NCBI RefSeq assembly: GCF_049803795.1
Contig: NZ_JBNAGJ010000003.1
Coordinates: forward strand, 372,001 to 436,000
From: Thalassobius sp002708925
GTDB taxonomy: Bacteria; Pseudomonadota; Alphaproteobacteria; Rhodobacterales; Rhodobacteraceae
DNA: 64,000 nt
Direction of reading: 5' to 3'
Part shown: in pieces, positions 8,046 to 16,845 of the stretch
Numbering within the stretch: position 1 is the first letter of the stretch
How the letters are laid out: each line of letters opens with the position of its first letter
Translations under genes and position numbers: made by a program
The notes under the pieces: model-generated
Seen by the model: the letters and a program-made list of their open reading frames with translations, nothing else
Database searches by the model: none
Told to the model about the DNA's origin: nothing

Positions 8046-9268
8046 TGGACGGCTCCAAGTTTGACGACGGCAGCGTCGATGCCCTGAGCGGCGAACAGAA
8101 AATCCGCAATTTCAACATCAACTTCGGCCCGCAGCACCCTGCGGCCCACGGCGTGCTGCGTCTGGTGCTGGAGCTGGACGGCGAGATCGTGGAACGCTGC
8201 GATCCCCATATCGGCCTGCTGCACCGCGGCACCGAAAAGCTGATGGAATCGCGCACCTACCTGCAAAACCTGCCCTATCTGGACCGCCTCGATTACGTGG
8301 CCCCGATGAACCAGGAACATGCCTGGTGCCTGGCGATTGAGAAACTGACCGGCGTCGAAGTGCCCCGCCGTGCCTCGCTGATCCGCGTGCTGTTCTCGGA
8401 AATCGGCCGCGTGCTGAACCACCTGCTGAACGTCACCACGCAGGCGATGGACGTCGGCGCGCTGACCCCGCCGCTGTGGGGCTTTGAAGAGCGCGAGAAG
8501 CTGATGATCTTCTACGAACGCGCCTGCGGTGCCCGCCTGCACGCCAACTATTTCCGCCCCGGCGGCGTCCATCAGGACCTGCCCGACGAGCTGCTGGACG
8601 ATATCGAGGAATGGGCGATCGAATTCCCCAAAGTTCTGGACGATATCGACGGGTTGCTGACCGAAAACCGCATCTTCAAACAACGGAACTGCGATATCGG
8701 CGTCGTTACCGAAGAAGACATCCTGGAATGGGGCTTCTCGGGCGTTATGGTCCGTGGCTCGGGCCTCGCATGGGACCTGCGCCGCGCGCAGCCCTACGAA
8801 TGCTACGATGAATTCGACTTCCAGATTCCCGTCGGCAAAAACGGCGATTGCTATGATCGCTACCTGTGCCGCATGGAGGAAATGCGCCAGTCCACCAGCA
8901 TCATCCGCCAGGCCATCGGCAAGCTGCGCGAAGCCACCGGCGACGTGCTGGCCCGCGGCAAGCTGACCCCGCCCAAACGCGGCGACATGAAAACTTCGAT
9001 GGAATCGCTGATCCATCACTTCAAACTCTATACCGAAGGCTTCCACGTCCCCGCCGGACAGGTCTACGCCGCGGTCGAGGCCCCCAAGGGCGAGTTCGGC
9101 GTCTACATGGTCGCCGACGGCACCAACAAACCCTACCGCGCCAAACTGCGCGCGCCGGGTTTCCTGCACCTGCAAGCGATGGATCACGTCGCCGGCGGCC
9201 ACCAGCTGGCCGATGTCGCCGCCATCATCGGGACAATGGATGTCGTCTTCGGGGAGATCGACCGCTAA
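8045..9268 (+). CDS. nuoD: NADH-quinone oxidoreductase subunit D (49 kDa subunit)
   Basis: This 407-residue subunit forms the quinone-binding pocket with NuoB. It starts at ATG 8045, overlapping the nuoC stop by one base; an in-frame GTG at 8042 is less likely. Signatures include FGPQHPAAHGVLRL with the quinone-site histidine, LHRGTEKLME, and the C-terminal FGEIDR. Length is typical of the 49 kDa family. Unlike most nuo genes here it is followed by an 82-base spacer that holds an interspersed repeat (9281-9318). Confidence 0.96.
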   Translation: MDGSKFDDGSVDALSGEQKIRNFNINFGPQHPAAHGVLRLVLELDGEIVERCDPHIGLLHRGTEKLMESRTYLQNLPYLDRLDYVAPMNQEHAWCLAIEKLTGVEVPRRASLIRVLFSEIGRVLNHLLNVTTQAMDVGALTPPLWGFEEREKLMIFYERACGARLHANYFRPGGVHQDLPDELLDDIEEWAIEFPKVLDDIDGLLTENRIFKQRNCDIGVVTEEDILEWGFSGVMVRGSGLAWDLRRAQPYECYDEFDFQIPVGKNGDCYDRYLCRMEEMRQSTSIIRQAIGKLREATGDVLARGKLTPPKRGDMKTSMESLIHHFKLYTEGFHVPAGQVYAAVEAPKGEFGVYMVADGTNKPYRAKLRAPGFLHLQAMDHVAGGHQLADVAAIIGTMDVVFGEIDR

Positions 9269-9280
9269 TGTCGCACCCCG

Positions 9281-9345
9281 CCTTTCTTTGCTCCGTAAAT
9301 ACTCCCGCCGGAGGCTCCCAGGGCCGCCGCGCAGCGAAGGGGATC
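9281..9345 (+). repeat. intergenic TTTCTTTGC/AAATACTCC repeat, copy 1 (inside nuo operon)
   Basis: The spacer between nuoD and nuoE carries CTTTCTTTGCTCCG followed by TAAATACTCCCGCCGGAGG. The second part folds as a small hairpin, CTCC-CGCC-GGAG. The same core occurs at five other places in the window, always beside a stop codon. This copy starts 12 bases after the nuoD stop and reads in the sense direction. Confidence 0.7.
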
Positions 9346-9350
9346 GTGTA

Positions 9351-10472
9351 ATGCTCCGCCGTCTCTACCATGACCAACCCGAAAGCTTCGCCTTCACCCC
9401 GGCCAACCAGGCCTGGGCCGAAGCGCAGATCACCAAATACCCCGAAGGGCGCCAGCAATCGGCGGTTATCCCGCTCTTGTGGCGCGCGCAGGAACAGACG
9501 GGCTGGCTGACCCGCCCGGCCATTGAACATGTCGCTCAGATGCTGGGCATGGCCTATATCCGCGTGCTCGAAGTGGCGACCTTCTATTTCATGTTCCAAC
9601 TGCAACCCGTCGGCTCGGTGGCGCATATCCAGATCTGCGGCACGACCTCGTGCATGATCTGCGGTGCCGAGGATCTGATCGCGGTCTGCAAGGAAAAAAT
9701 CGCCCCCACGCCGCACACCCTGTCCGAGGATGGTAAATTCTCGTGGGAAGAGGTGGAATGCCTGGGCGCGTGCACCAATGCGCCGATGGTTCAGATCGGC
9801 AAGGATTACTACGAGGATCTGACCGCCGAAGGTTTCTCGAAAATGCTGGACGATATGGCCGCTGGCAAGGTGCCCGTGCCCGGCCCGCAAAACGGCCGGT
9901 TCGCAGCCGAGCCTCTGGGCGGGCTGACCGCGCTCAAGGATTTCGACAGCGGTCACACCAAATATAACGCCTCGGCGCAGCTGGCCACAGATATCGGCGA
10001 CGGGATCAAGCGCATCGACGGCACCGAAGTGCCGCTGCTGACCCCCTGGCTGAAGGATCGCGCCACCAAGGATGAGGCCCCTGCGCCTGCTCCGGCGGCC
10101 GAGGCCCCGGCTGCCAAACCAGTGGCCAAGCAGGTGGAAGAGGCCAAGGCCGCCCCTGCACCTGTGGCAGATGTCGCGGATGTGGCCGAGGCCGAGCCCG
10201 ATCTGCTGACCGCCGCCCGCGAAGGTGGCGCGGACGATCTGAAGCGGATCAAGGGCGTTGGCCCGAAACTGGAGCAGACCCTGAACGAGCTGGGCTTCTA
10301 CCATTTCGACCAGATCGCCGCCTGGACCGAAGCGCAGATCGCCTGGGTGGACAATCGCCTGAAGTTCAAAGGCCGGATCACGCGGGATGACTGGATCGGT
10401 CAGGCCAAGCAACTGGCCGCGGGCGAGGACACAGAATTTTCCAAGCGCGTCGATAAGGGCGGCGTGTACTGA
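9351..10472 (+). CDS. nuoE: NADH-quinone oxidoreductase subunit E with long C-terminal extension
   Basis: The first 180 residues or so are the 24 kDa [2Fe-2S] subunit (cluster N1a). Ligand cysteines are at about 96, 101, 137 and 141 (CGTTSC and CLGAC). The ATG at 9351 is chosen because protein similarity begins there; the open frame upstream runs through the spacer repeat. At 373 residues it is much longer than the roughly 170-240 of many homologues. An Ala/Pro-rich linker (about 240-280) leads to a C-terminal helix-hairpin-helix-like domain with DDLKRIKGVGPKLEQTLNELG (about 296-316). Rhodobacter-type NuoE proteins are known to be extended. The role of the extension is not known to me. Confidence 0.93.
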   Translation: MLRRLYHDQPESFAFTPANQAWAEAQITKYPEGRQQSAVIPLLWRAQEQTGWLTRPAIEHVAQMLGMAYIRVLEVATFYFMFQLQPVGSVAHIQICGTTSCMICGAEDLIAVCKEKIAPTPHTLSEDGKFSWEEVECLGACTNAPMVQIGKDYYEDLTAEGFSKMLDDMAAGKVPVPGPQNGRFAAEPLGGLTALKDFDSGHTKYNASAQLATDIGDGIKRIDGTEVPLLTPWLKDRATKDEAPAPAPAAEAPAAKPVAKQVEEAKAAPAPVADVADVAEAEPDLLTAAREGGADDLKRIKGVGPKLEQTLNELGFYHFDQIAAWTEAQIAWVDNRLKFKGRITRDDWIGQAKQLAAGEDTEFSKRVDKGGVY

Positions 10473-10484
10473 GGCAGATGACGG

Positions 10485-10706
10485 ATGGCTGACAAAGACA
10501 CAGAACTGGCACGCAAGGGGCGCAAGGTTGCGCTGCTGATCGCGGGGACAGGTGTGTTCTGGGCTCTGGCCACCTTTATCGGCGGACAACTTGGTCTGGA
10601 CATGCGCACCCGTGCCTTGTTCGACCTCATCGCGCTGGCGGGCTTTGTGCTGGCCATCGTGATGATCTACCAAATCTGGCGCGCGCGCCAATCGGATCAG
10701 AGGTAA
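10485..10706 (+). CDS. small two-helix membrane protein, DUF5337-like
   Basis: This 73-residue protein has a charged N-terminus (ADKDTELARKGRK) and two hydrophobic helices (VALLIAGTGVFWALATFI and LIALAGFVLAIVMIYQIW), and ends in a basic, polar tail. It lies between nuoE and nuoF with short gaps (12 and 4 bases) and is therefore part of the nuo transcript. It resembles the DUF5337 family that I recall from Rhodobacteraceae nuo operons. A role in complex I assembly or stability is inference from position only. Confidence 0.8.
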   Translation: MADKDTELARKGRKVALLIAGTGVFWALATFIGGQLGLDMRTRALFDLIALAGFVLAIVMIYQIWRARQSDQR

Positions 10707-10710
10707 TCGG

Positions 10711-12009
10711 ATGCTCAAGGATCAGGATCGTATCTTTACCAATATCTACGGGATGCACGAACGCACCCTGGCCGGGGCCAAGGCCCGTGGACATTGGGAC
10801 GGCACCGCCGGGATCATCCAGAAGGGTCGCGACTGGATCGTCGATCAGATGAAGGCCAGCGGCTTGCGCGGCCGGGGCGGTGCGGGCTTCCCGACTGGCC
10901 TGAAATGGTCGTTCATGCCCAAGGAAAGCGACGGTCGCCCGGCCTATCTGGTGATCAACGCCGATGAATCCGAACCGGGCACCTGTAAAGACCGTGAAAT
11001 CATGCGCCACGATCCGCACACGCTGATCGAGGGGGCGCTGATCGCGTCCTTCGCGATGAACGCGCATACCTGCTATATCTACCTGCGCGGCGAATACATC
11101 CGCGAGCGCGAGGCGCTGCAAGCCGCCATTGACGAGGCCTATGACAACGGGCTGCTGGGCAAGAACGCTGCCGGCTCGGGCTGGGATTTTGACCTGTACC
11201 TGCATCACGGGGCAGGGGCCTATATCTGCGGCGAGGAAACCGCGCTGATCGAAAGCCTGGAAGGCAAGAAGGGGATGCCCCGGATGAAGCCGCCCTTCCC
11301 GGCGGGCGCTGGCCTTTATGGTTGCCCGACCACGGTAAACAATGTGGAATCCATCGCCGTTGTGCCGACCATCCTGCGCCGTGGGCCGGAATGGTTTGCC
11401 GGGTTTGGCCGTCCGAACAATGCGGGCACGAAACTGTTTGCCATCAGCGGCCACGTCAACAACCCCTGCGTCGTCGAAGAGGCGATGTCGATCTCTTTCG
11501 AGGAGCTGATCGAGAAACATTGCGGCGGTATCCGTGGCGGCTGGGACAATCTGCTGGCGGTGATCCCCGGTGGCTCGTCCGTGCCTTGCGTACGCGGGGA
11601 AAACATGCGCGACGCGATCATGGATTTCGATTACCTGCGGGGCGAGCTGGGCTCGGGTCTGGGCACCGCTGCTGTCATCGTGATGGACAAGCAGACCGAC
11701 ATCATCAAGGCCATCTGGCGCCTGTCGAAATTCTACAAGCACGAAAGCTGCGGGCAATGTACGCCCTGTCGCGAAGGCACCGGCTGGATGATGCGCGTGA
11801 TGGATCGCCTGGTGCGCGGCGAGGCCGAGCTGGAAGAGATCGACATGCTGTGGGACGTGACCAAACAGGTCGAAGGCCACACGATCTGCGCCCTGGGCGA
11901 TGCGGCCGCCTGGCCGATCCAGGGCCTGATCCGCAACTTCCGCGAGGAAATCGAGGATCGGATCAAGGCACAGAAAACCGGGCGCATGGGCGCCATGGCG
12001 GCGGAGTGA
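10711..12009 (+). CDS. nuoF: NADH-quinone oxidoreductase subunit F (NADH/FMN-binding)
   Basis: This 432-residue 51 kDa subunit is the NADH dehydrogenase entry point holding FMN and [4Fe-4S] cluster N3. Visible are the glycine-rich NADH loop GLRGRGGAGFPTGLKW (about residues 50-65), the FMN region NADESEPGTCKDRE, GAGAYICGEETALIESLEG, and the C-terminal cluster ligands ESCGQCTPCREGTGW plus a later cysteine (HTICALGDAAAWP). Full length. It starts 4 bases after the small membrane protein gene. Confidence 0.96.
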   Translation: MLKDQDRIFTNIYGMHERTLAGAKARGHWDGTAGIIQKGRDWIVDQMKASGLRGRGGAGFPTGLKWSFMPKESDGRPAYLVINADESEPGTCKDREIMRHDPHTLIEGALIASFAMNAHTCYIYLRGEYIREREALQAAIDEAYDNGLLGKNAAGSGWDFDLYLHHGAGAYICGEETALIESLEGKKGMPRMKPPFPAGAGLYGCPTTVNNVESIAVVPTILRRGPEWFAGFGRPNNAGTKLFAISGHVNNPCVVEEAMSISFEELIEKHCGGIRGGWDNLLAVIPGGSSVPCVRGENMRDAIMDFDYLRGELGSGLGTAAVIVMDKQTDIIKAIWRLSKFYKHESCGQCTPCREGTGWMMRVMDRLVRGEAELEEIDMLWDVTKQVEGHTICALGDAAAWPIQGLIRNFREEIEDRIKAQKTGRMGAMAAE

Positions 12010-12014
12010 TCCCG

Positions 12015-12347
12015 ATGCGTGTTCTGGTTCTTTCAGTGGTATGCGCGGGCCTGCTGGCGGGGTGTGGGAACACCTCGAACAAGCAGCGCATCGCGTTTGA
12101 CGGCTATTACTTCAAAACCTCGATCCAGCATCTGAAGGACGATCCGCGGATGTTCGACGTGACCGTCCATGATGCCGCGCAAAGCCGCGAAGGCGCCGAG
12201 GATGCAGGCCGCTACGAGGCCACCCGTCACTGCGTCGTGAACTATGGGAATTCCAAGCTGGAATGGCTGGTCGTGCGCGAAACCGATGACCGCGATGTGG
12301 TTCTGGACGATGACACCCTGCTGCTGCGGGGCCGTTGCCAGGCATGA
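12015..12347 (+). CDS. putative lipoprotein embedded in the nuo operon
   Basis: This 110-residue ORF starts at ATG 12015, five bases after nuoF stops. MRVLVLSVVCAGLLAGC is a clear lipoprotein signal with lipobox LAGC and the lipidated cysteine at 17. The mature part (about 93 residues) is hydrophilic with two further cysteines (RHC and GRC near the end) that could form a disulfide in the periplasm. I do not recognise the family. Position suggests co-expression with complex I. The start has only a weak Shine-Dalgarno and may depend on coupling with nuoF. Confidence 0.75.
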   Translation: MRVLVLSVVCAGLLAGCGNTSNKQRIAFDGYYFKTSIQHLKDDPRMFDVTVHDAAQSREGAEDAGRYEATRHCVVNYGNSKLEWLVVRETDDRDVVLDDDTLLLRGRCQA

Positions 12348-12409
12348 TGAATTCTTTTGTCATATCAAGGGATTGGGCAGGTTGTTATTGCATGACAAGC
12401 CTGACTTCT

Positions 12410-12430
12410 CCCATCTCTTTCAGAGATGGG
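12410..12430 (+). other. perfect 9-bp stem-loop inside the nuo operon
   Basis: CCCATCTCT (12410-12418) pairs perfectly with AGAGATGGG (12422-12430) over a three-base TTC loop. No T-tract follows, so it is not a classical terminator. A second inverted pair, GCAGGC/GCCTGC (12430-12435 and 12449-12454), follows directly. The 130-base gap between the lipoprotein and the DUF5333-like gene is one of the longest in the operon, so an RNA-processing, stability or attenuation role is possible. Confidence 0.6.
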
Positions 12431-12477
12431 CAGGCGCATTCCGCGTCGGCCTGCGCTCTGACGCAAGGAGATATGAC

Positions 12478-12882
12478 ATGCGCATGATGATGGTGATCGC
12501 AGCCGCCGCAGCTTTGGCCGGGGCCCCCATGGCCCAGGCCCGCCCGCCCCTGCGGGACGTCGCGGAAATCAACGACGGATTGTTTGCCGTCGCCGTTGCC
12601 GATGAAATCCGCAAGGAATGCCGCAGCATTTCCGCCCGTATGCTGCGGGCTCTGAACTATATCAACGCTCTGGAAAAACGCGCCCAGGAACTGGGCTACT
12701 CCAAGCAAGAGATCAAGGCCTACGTCAAATCCAAAGAGGAAAAGGCACGGATGCGTGCCCGTGGCGAAGCCTACCTGAAAGCCAATGGCGCAAGCTACGC
12801 CGACCCGGAAACCTTCTGCAAACTCGGCAAGGCCGAGATCGCAAAAGGCAGCCGGATCGGCCAACTACTGAGAGCAAAGTGA
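12478..12882 (+). CDS. secreted DUF5333-like protein embedded in the nuo operon
   Basis: The 134-residue product starts at ATG 12478 with CAAGGAG about 7 bases upstream; the longer open frame from 12244 is intergenic. MRMMMVIAAAAALAGAPMAQA is a Sec-type signal peptide with AxA cleavage. The mature part begins PLRDVAEINDGLFAVAVADEIRKECRSIS and is predicted helical, with a charged heptad-like stretch (YINALEKRAQELGYSKQEIKAYV, read in two parts) and two cysteines (KEC and TFC). I recall DUF5333 proteins at this position in Rhodobacteraceae. The function is unknown. A periplasmic location next to complex I is inferred. Confidence 0.8.
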   Translation: MRMMMVIAAAAALAGAPMAQARPPLRDVAEINDGLFAVAVADEIRKECRSISARMLRALNYINALEKRAQELGYSKQEIKAYVKSKEEKARMRARGEAYLKANGASYADPETFCKLGKAEIAKGSRIGQLLRAK

Positions 12883-12888
12883 GACCCC

Positions 12889-14907
12889 ATGTCTGACCTA
12901 CGCAAGATCATCATCGACGAGACCGAGATCGAAGTTGACGGGGCGATGACCCTGATCCAGGCCTGCGAACAGGCCGGGGTCGAGGTGCCGCGCTTCTGCT
13001 ACCATGAACGCCTGTCGATCGCGGGCAACTGTCGTATGTGTCTGGTCGAGGTGGTGGGCGGCCCGCCCAAACCGGCGGCGTCCTGTGCGATGCAGGTGCG
13101 CGATCTGCGCCCCGGCCCCGACGGCCAGCCGCCGGTGGTGAAAACCAACTCGCCCATGGTCAAGAAGGCCCGCGAAGGCGTGATGGAATTCATGCTGATC
13201 AACCACCCGCTGGATTGCCCGATCTGCGATCAGGGCGGTGAATGCGATCTTCAGGATCAGGCCATGGCTTATGGCGTGGATTTCAGCCGCTTCCGCGAAC
13301 CCAAGCGCGCCGTGGACGATCTGAACCTGGGCCCGCTGGTCGAAACCCACATGACCCGCTGCATCAGCTGCACCCGCTGCGTGCGCTTCACCACCGAGGT
13401 GGCCGGGATCACGCAAATGGGCCAGACCGGCCGCGGCGAGGATGCCGAGATCACCAGCTATCTGAACCAGACGCTGCAATCGAACATGCAGGGCAACATC
13501 ATTGATCTGTGCCCGGTGGGCGCGCTGGTGTCCAAGCCCTACTCGTTCACCGCCCGCCCCTGGGAGCTGACGAAAACCGAAACCATTGATGTGATGGACG
13601 CTCTGGGCTCGAATATCCGGGTGGACACCAAGGGCCGTCAGGTCATGCGGATCATGCCGCTGAACCATGATGGCGTGAACGAGGAATGGCTGTCGGACAA
13701 GTCGCGTTTCGTCTGGGACGGTCTGCGCCGTCAGCGTCTGGACACGCCCTATATCCGTGAAAACGGCAAGCTGCGCAAAGCCTCGTGGGGCGAGGCGCTG
13801 GCCGCTGCCGCGACTGCGATCAAGGGAAAGAAACTGGCCGCTTTGGTTGGCGATCTGGCCCCGGCCGAGGCGATCTTTGCGCTCAAACAGCTGGTGGATG
13901 GCCAGCAAGGCACGATCGAGGCCCGCACCAACGGCGCCGTGCTGCCGATCGGCAACCGCTCGGCCTATGTGGGCACTGCCGCGATCGAGGATATCGACAC
14001 CGCCAAGGTGATTTACCTGGTCGGCACGAACCCACGCCTTGAGGCCCCGGTTCTGAACGCCCGCCTGCGCAAGGCCTGGCTGAAAGGCGCTGAAATCCGC
14101 GTGATCGGTGAAAACGCCGACCTGACTTATGACGTGACTTATGTCGGTCCGGGCCGCGCCTATCTGGCCCGCGAAGCAGGCTCGGCCGAGCCCGCAGAGG
14201 GCGCGCTTGTGATCGTCGGGCAGGGCGCCATCACCGAAGGCGACGGCATCAAGGTTCTGGCCAACGCGCAGGCGCTGACCGAGAAACTGGGTGGCAAGAT
14301 GCTGGTTCTGCATACGGCCGCCAGCCGCGTCGCCGCCATGGATCTGGGGGCCGCCACCGAAGGCGGCCTGGACAAGGCCATGGACGGGGCCGAGGTGATC
14401 TACAACCTGGGTGCCGATGAGGTGGACATCGCCGACGGGCCCTTCGTGATCTATCAGGGCAGCCATGGCGACCGCGGCGCGCATCGCGCCGACATCATCC
14501 TGCCTGGTGCGGCCTATACCGAAGAAAACGGTCTGTTCGTGAACACCGAAGGGCGGCCTCAGCTGGCAATGCGGGCGGCTTTTGCCCCCGGCGAGGCCAA
14601 GGAGAACTGGGCCATTCTGCGCGCGCTGAGCGCCGAGCTGGGGGCCGCGCTGCCCTATGACAGCCTGGCCCAGCTGCGTCAGGCGATGGTTGCTCTGGTG
14701 CCGCATCTGGCGCAGATCGACACGGTTATCGAAAACGAATGGCAACCGCTGGAGGTTGCGGCTCTGGCCAAGGGCGAATTCAAATCCGCCGTTGTCTCGG
14801 ACGAGGCGCATTACCTGACCAACCCGATTGCGCGCGCAAGCGCTCTGATGGGGGAGCTGGCGGCCAATGCCAAAGCCCGCACCGAAACCCCGGTGGCGGC
14901 CGAGTAA
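12889..14907 (+). CDS. nuoG: NADH-quinone oxidoreductase subunit G (75 kDa subunit)
   Basis: This 672-residue iron-sulfur subunit has an N-terminal ferredoxin-like [2Fe-2S] domain (CYHERLSIAGNCRMC, then SCAMQV), an HxxxCxxC-type cluster (NHPLDCPICDQGGECDLQ), a CISCTRC...C cluster, and a degenerate molybdopterin-oxidoreductase domain. Its length resembles mitochondrial and alphaproteobacterial forms and is shorter than E. coli NuoG. It starts six bases after the DUF5333-like gene, and its stop overlaps the next start by one base. Confidence 0.95.
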   Translation: MSDLRKIIIDETEIEVDGAMTLIQACEQAGVEVPRFCYHERLSIAGNCRMCLVEVVGGPPKPAASCAMQVRDLRPGPDGQPPVVKTNSPMVKKAREGVMEFMLINHPLDCPICDQGGECDLQDQAMAYGVDFSRFREPKRAVDDLNLGPLVETHMTRCISCTRCVRFTTEVAGITQMGQTGRGEDAEITSYLNQTLQSNMQGNIIDLCPVGALVSKPYSFTARPWELTKTETIDVMDALGSNIRVDTKGRQVMRIMPLNHDGVNEEWLSDKSRFVWDGLRRQRLDTPYIRENGKLRKASWGEALAAAATAIKGKKLAALVGDLAPAEAIFALKQLVDGQQGTIEARTNGAVLPIGNRSAYVGTAAIEDIDTAKVIYLVGTNPRLEAPVLNARLRKAWLKGAEIRVIGENADLTYDVTYVGPGRAYLAREAGSAEPAEGALVIVGQGAITEGDGIKVLANAQALTEKLGGKMLVLHTAASRVAAMDLGAATEGGLDKAMDGAEVIYNLGADEVDIADGPFVIYQGSHGDRGAHRADIILPGAAYTEENGLFVNTEGRPQLAMRAAFAPGEAKENWAILRALSAELGAALPYDSLAQLRQAMVALVPHLAQIDTVIENEWQPLEVAALAKGEFKSAVVSDEAHYLTNPIARASALMGELAANAKARTETPVAAE

Positions 14908-15299
14908 TGATCCGGGCTGCGCTCATATCCCTTGTGCTGACGGGCACCGTGGCCGGCTGTGTTCAGGCACAGCCCGAGCCGGGGGCCTTCCGTCCGGACT
15001 ATCGCGGGATTGAAACGCAGCTGCTGGACGGAGATCTGGTCAGCTTTCAGGTGGCCATGGCCGGTGCCCGCACCGGCGAGGATGTGTCGGATTACGCAGA
15101 ATGTGCAGCCGCACAATATGCGCTGATCCGGGGATATGGCTTCGCGCGTCACGTGCGCACGAATGTCGAGAAACAAGGCGGTTTGTGGCTGGGGGATGCT
15201 GTTTACACCATCTCCTCCGCGCTGCCTCGCGGTTTGAGAACGATCGACGCCGAAGTCGTCGCTGCTCATTGCGCGGAAAACGGAATACCGACGGTGTGA
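14907..15299 (+). CDS. putative lipoprotein embedded in the nuo operon (second)
   Basis: This 130-residue ORF begins at ATG 14907, sharing one base with the nuoG stop (TAATG). The N-terminus MIRAALISLVLTGTVAGC is a lipoprotein signal with the lipidated cysteine at 18. The mature region is about 112 residues, with cysteines in YAECAAAQ and AAHCAEN and a conserved-looking core GYGFARHVRTNVEKQGGLW. I do not recognise a family, but similar small proteins occur between nuoG and nuoH in related bacteria as far as I recall. Seven bases separate it from nuoH. Confidence 0.75.
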   Translation: MIRAALISLVLTGTVAGCVQAQPEPGAFRPDYRGIETQLLDGDLVSFQVAMAGARTGEDVSDYAECAAAQYALIRGYGFARHVRTNVEKQGGLWLGDAVYTISSALPRGLRTIDAEVVAAHCAENGIPTV

Positions 15300-15306
15300 G
15301 GACCTA

Positions 15307-16347
15307 ATGGCGGATTTCTTTGCGAACACTTACCTAGGCATGGCGCTGGTGATCATCGGGCAGATCCTGCTGATCGTCGTTCCCCTACTGGTGGCACTTG
15401 CGTTCCTGATGTATGCGGACCGGAAAATCTGGGCAGCCGTCCAGATGCGCCGGGGCCCCAATGTCGTGGGCGTCTTCGGCTTGCTGCAAAGCTTTGCCGA
15501 CTTCCTGAAATATATCGTCAAAGAGGTGGTCTTCCCCGCTGGCGCGGACCGCGTGGTGTTCCTGCTGGCGCCGATGGTCAGCCTGGTGATGGCGCTGATC
15601 GCCTGGGCGGTGATCCCGTTCAATGACGGCTGGGTGCTGTCGGATATCAACGTGGCCATCCTCTATGTCTTTGCGGTTTCCTCGCTTGAGGTCTACGGCG
15701 TGATCATGGGCGGCTGGGCGTCGAACTCGAAATACCCGTTCCTGGGCTCGCTGCGGTCTGCCGCACAGATGATTTCCTATGAGGTCAGCATCGGCCTGAT
15801 CATCATCGGTGTGATCATCTCGACCGGCTCGATGAACTTTGGCGACATCGTGCGCGCGCAGGATGGCAGCTATGGCCTGTTCAGCTGGTACTGGGTGCCG
15901 CATTTCCCGATGCTGTTCCTGTTTTTCATCTCGGCGCTGGCCGAAACCAACCGCCCCCCGTTCGACCTGCCCGAGGCGGAATCGGAACTGGTGGCCGGGT
16001 ATCAGGTGGAATACAGCTCGACCCCGTTCCTGCTGTTCATGATCGGCGAGCTGGTGGCCGTGGTGCTGATGTGTGCGCTTGTCTCGCTGCTGTTCTTTGG
16101 TGGCTGGCTGTCGCCCATTCCGGGCCTGCCCGATGGCATCCTGTGGATGGTGGGCAAAATGCTGTTCGTTTTCTTCATCTTCTCGATGGTGAAGGCGATC
16201 ACCCCGCGTTATCGCTACGACCAGCTGATGCGCATCGGTTGGAAAGTCTTCCTGCCGCTGTCGCTGGCCTGGGTCGTCATCGTGGCATTCCTTGCAAAAT
16301 TCGAAGCCTTCGGCGGGGCCTATGCCCGCTGGGCAATTGGAGGCTGA
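15307..16347 (+). CDS. nuoH: NADH-quinone oxidoreductase subunit H
   Basis: This 346-residue membrane subunit (ND1 family, eight helices) sits at the junction of the membrane and peripheral arms and helps form the quinone channel. Recognisable stretches are ADRKIWAAVQMRRGPNVVG, AETNRPPFDLPEAESELVAGY and the C-terminal TPRYRYDQLMRIGWKVFLP. Full length. An ATG follows GTGAGGACCTA, four bases after the previous stop region. Confidence 0.96.
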   Translation: MADFFANTYLGMALVIIGQILLIVVPLLVALAFLMYADRKIWAAVQMRRGPNVVGVFGLLQSFADFLKYIVKEVVFPAGADRVVFLLAPMVSLVMALIAWAVIPFNDGWVLSDINVAILYVFAVSSLEVYGVIMGGWASNSKYPFLGSLRSAAQMISYEVSIGLIIIGVIISTGSMNFGDIVRAQDGSYGLFSWYWVPHFPMLFLFFISALAETNRPPFDLPEAESELVAGYQVEYSSTPFLLFMIGELVAVVLMCALVSLLFFGGWLSPIPGLPDGILWMVGKMLFVFFIFSMVKAITPRYRYDQLMRIGWKVFLPLSLAWVVIVAFLAKFEAFGGAYARWAIGG

Positions 16348-16350
16348 TCC

Positions 16351-16845
16351 ATGGCAGCAATCGACTACGGACGCGCCGCGAAATACTTCCTGCTGGCGGA
16401 TTTCATCAAAGGCTTCCAGCTGGGTCTGAAGTATTTCTTCGCGCCCAAAGCTACCCTGAACTACCCGCATGAAAAGGGGCCTCTGTCCCCGCGTTTCCGC
16501 GGTGAACACGCGCTGCGCCGCTATCCCAACGGCGAAGAACGCTGCATTGCCTGTAAACTGTGCGAGGCAATCTGCCCCGCCCAGGCGATCACCATTGACG
16601 CGGAACCCCGCGATGATGGCAGCCGCCGCACCACGCGCTATGACATCGACATGACGAAATGCATCTATTGCGGTTTCTGCCAAGAGGCCTGCCCGGTGGA
16701 TGCCATCGTCGAGGGTCCGAATTTCGAGTTCGCCACCGAAACCCGCGAAGAGCTGTTCTACGATAAGGACAAGCTGCTGGCCAATGGCGAGCGCTGGGAA
16801 GCCGAGATCGCCCGCAACCTGGAACTGGATGCGCCTTACCGATGA
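16351..16845 (+). CDS. nuoI: NADH-quinone oxidoreductase subunit I (two [4Fe-4S] clusters)
   Basis: This 164-residue TYKY-type subunit carries clusters N6a and N6b. Two ferredoxin motifs are visible: CIACKLCEAICPAQAI and CIYCGFCQEACPVDAI. It starts three bases after nuoH and ends in an ATGA overlap with the following carboxymuconolactone-decarboxylase-like gene. Confidence 0.96.
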   Translation: MAAIDYGRAAKYFLLADFIKGFQLGLKYFFAPKATLNYPHEKGPLSPRFRGEHALRRYPNGEERCIACKLCEAICPAQAITIDAEPRDDGSRRTTRYDIDMTKCIYCGFCQEACPVDAIVEGPNFEFATETREELFYDKDKLLANGERWEAEIARNLELDAPYR

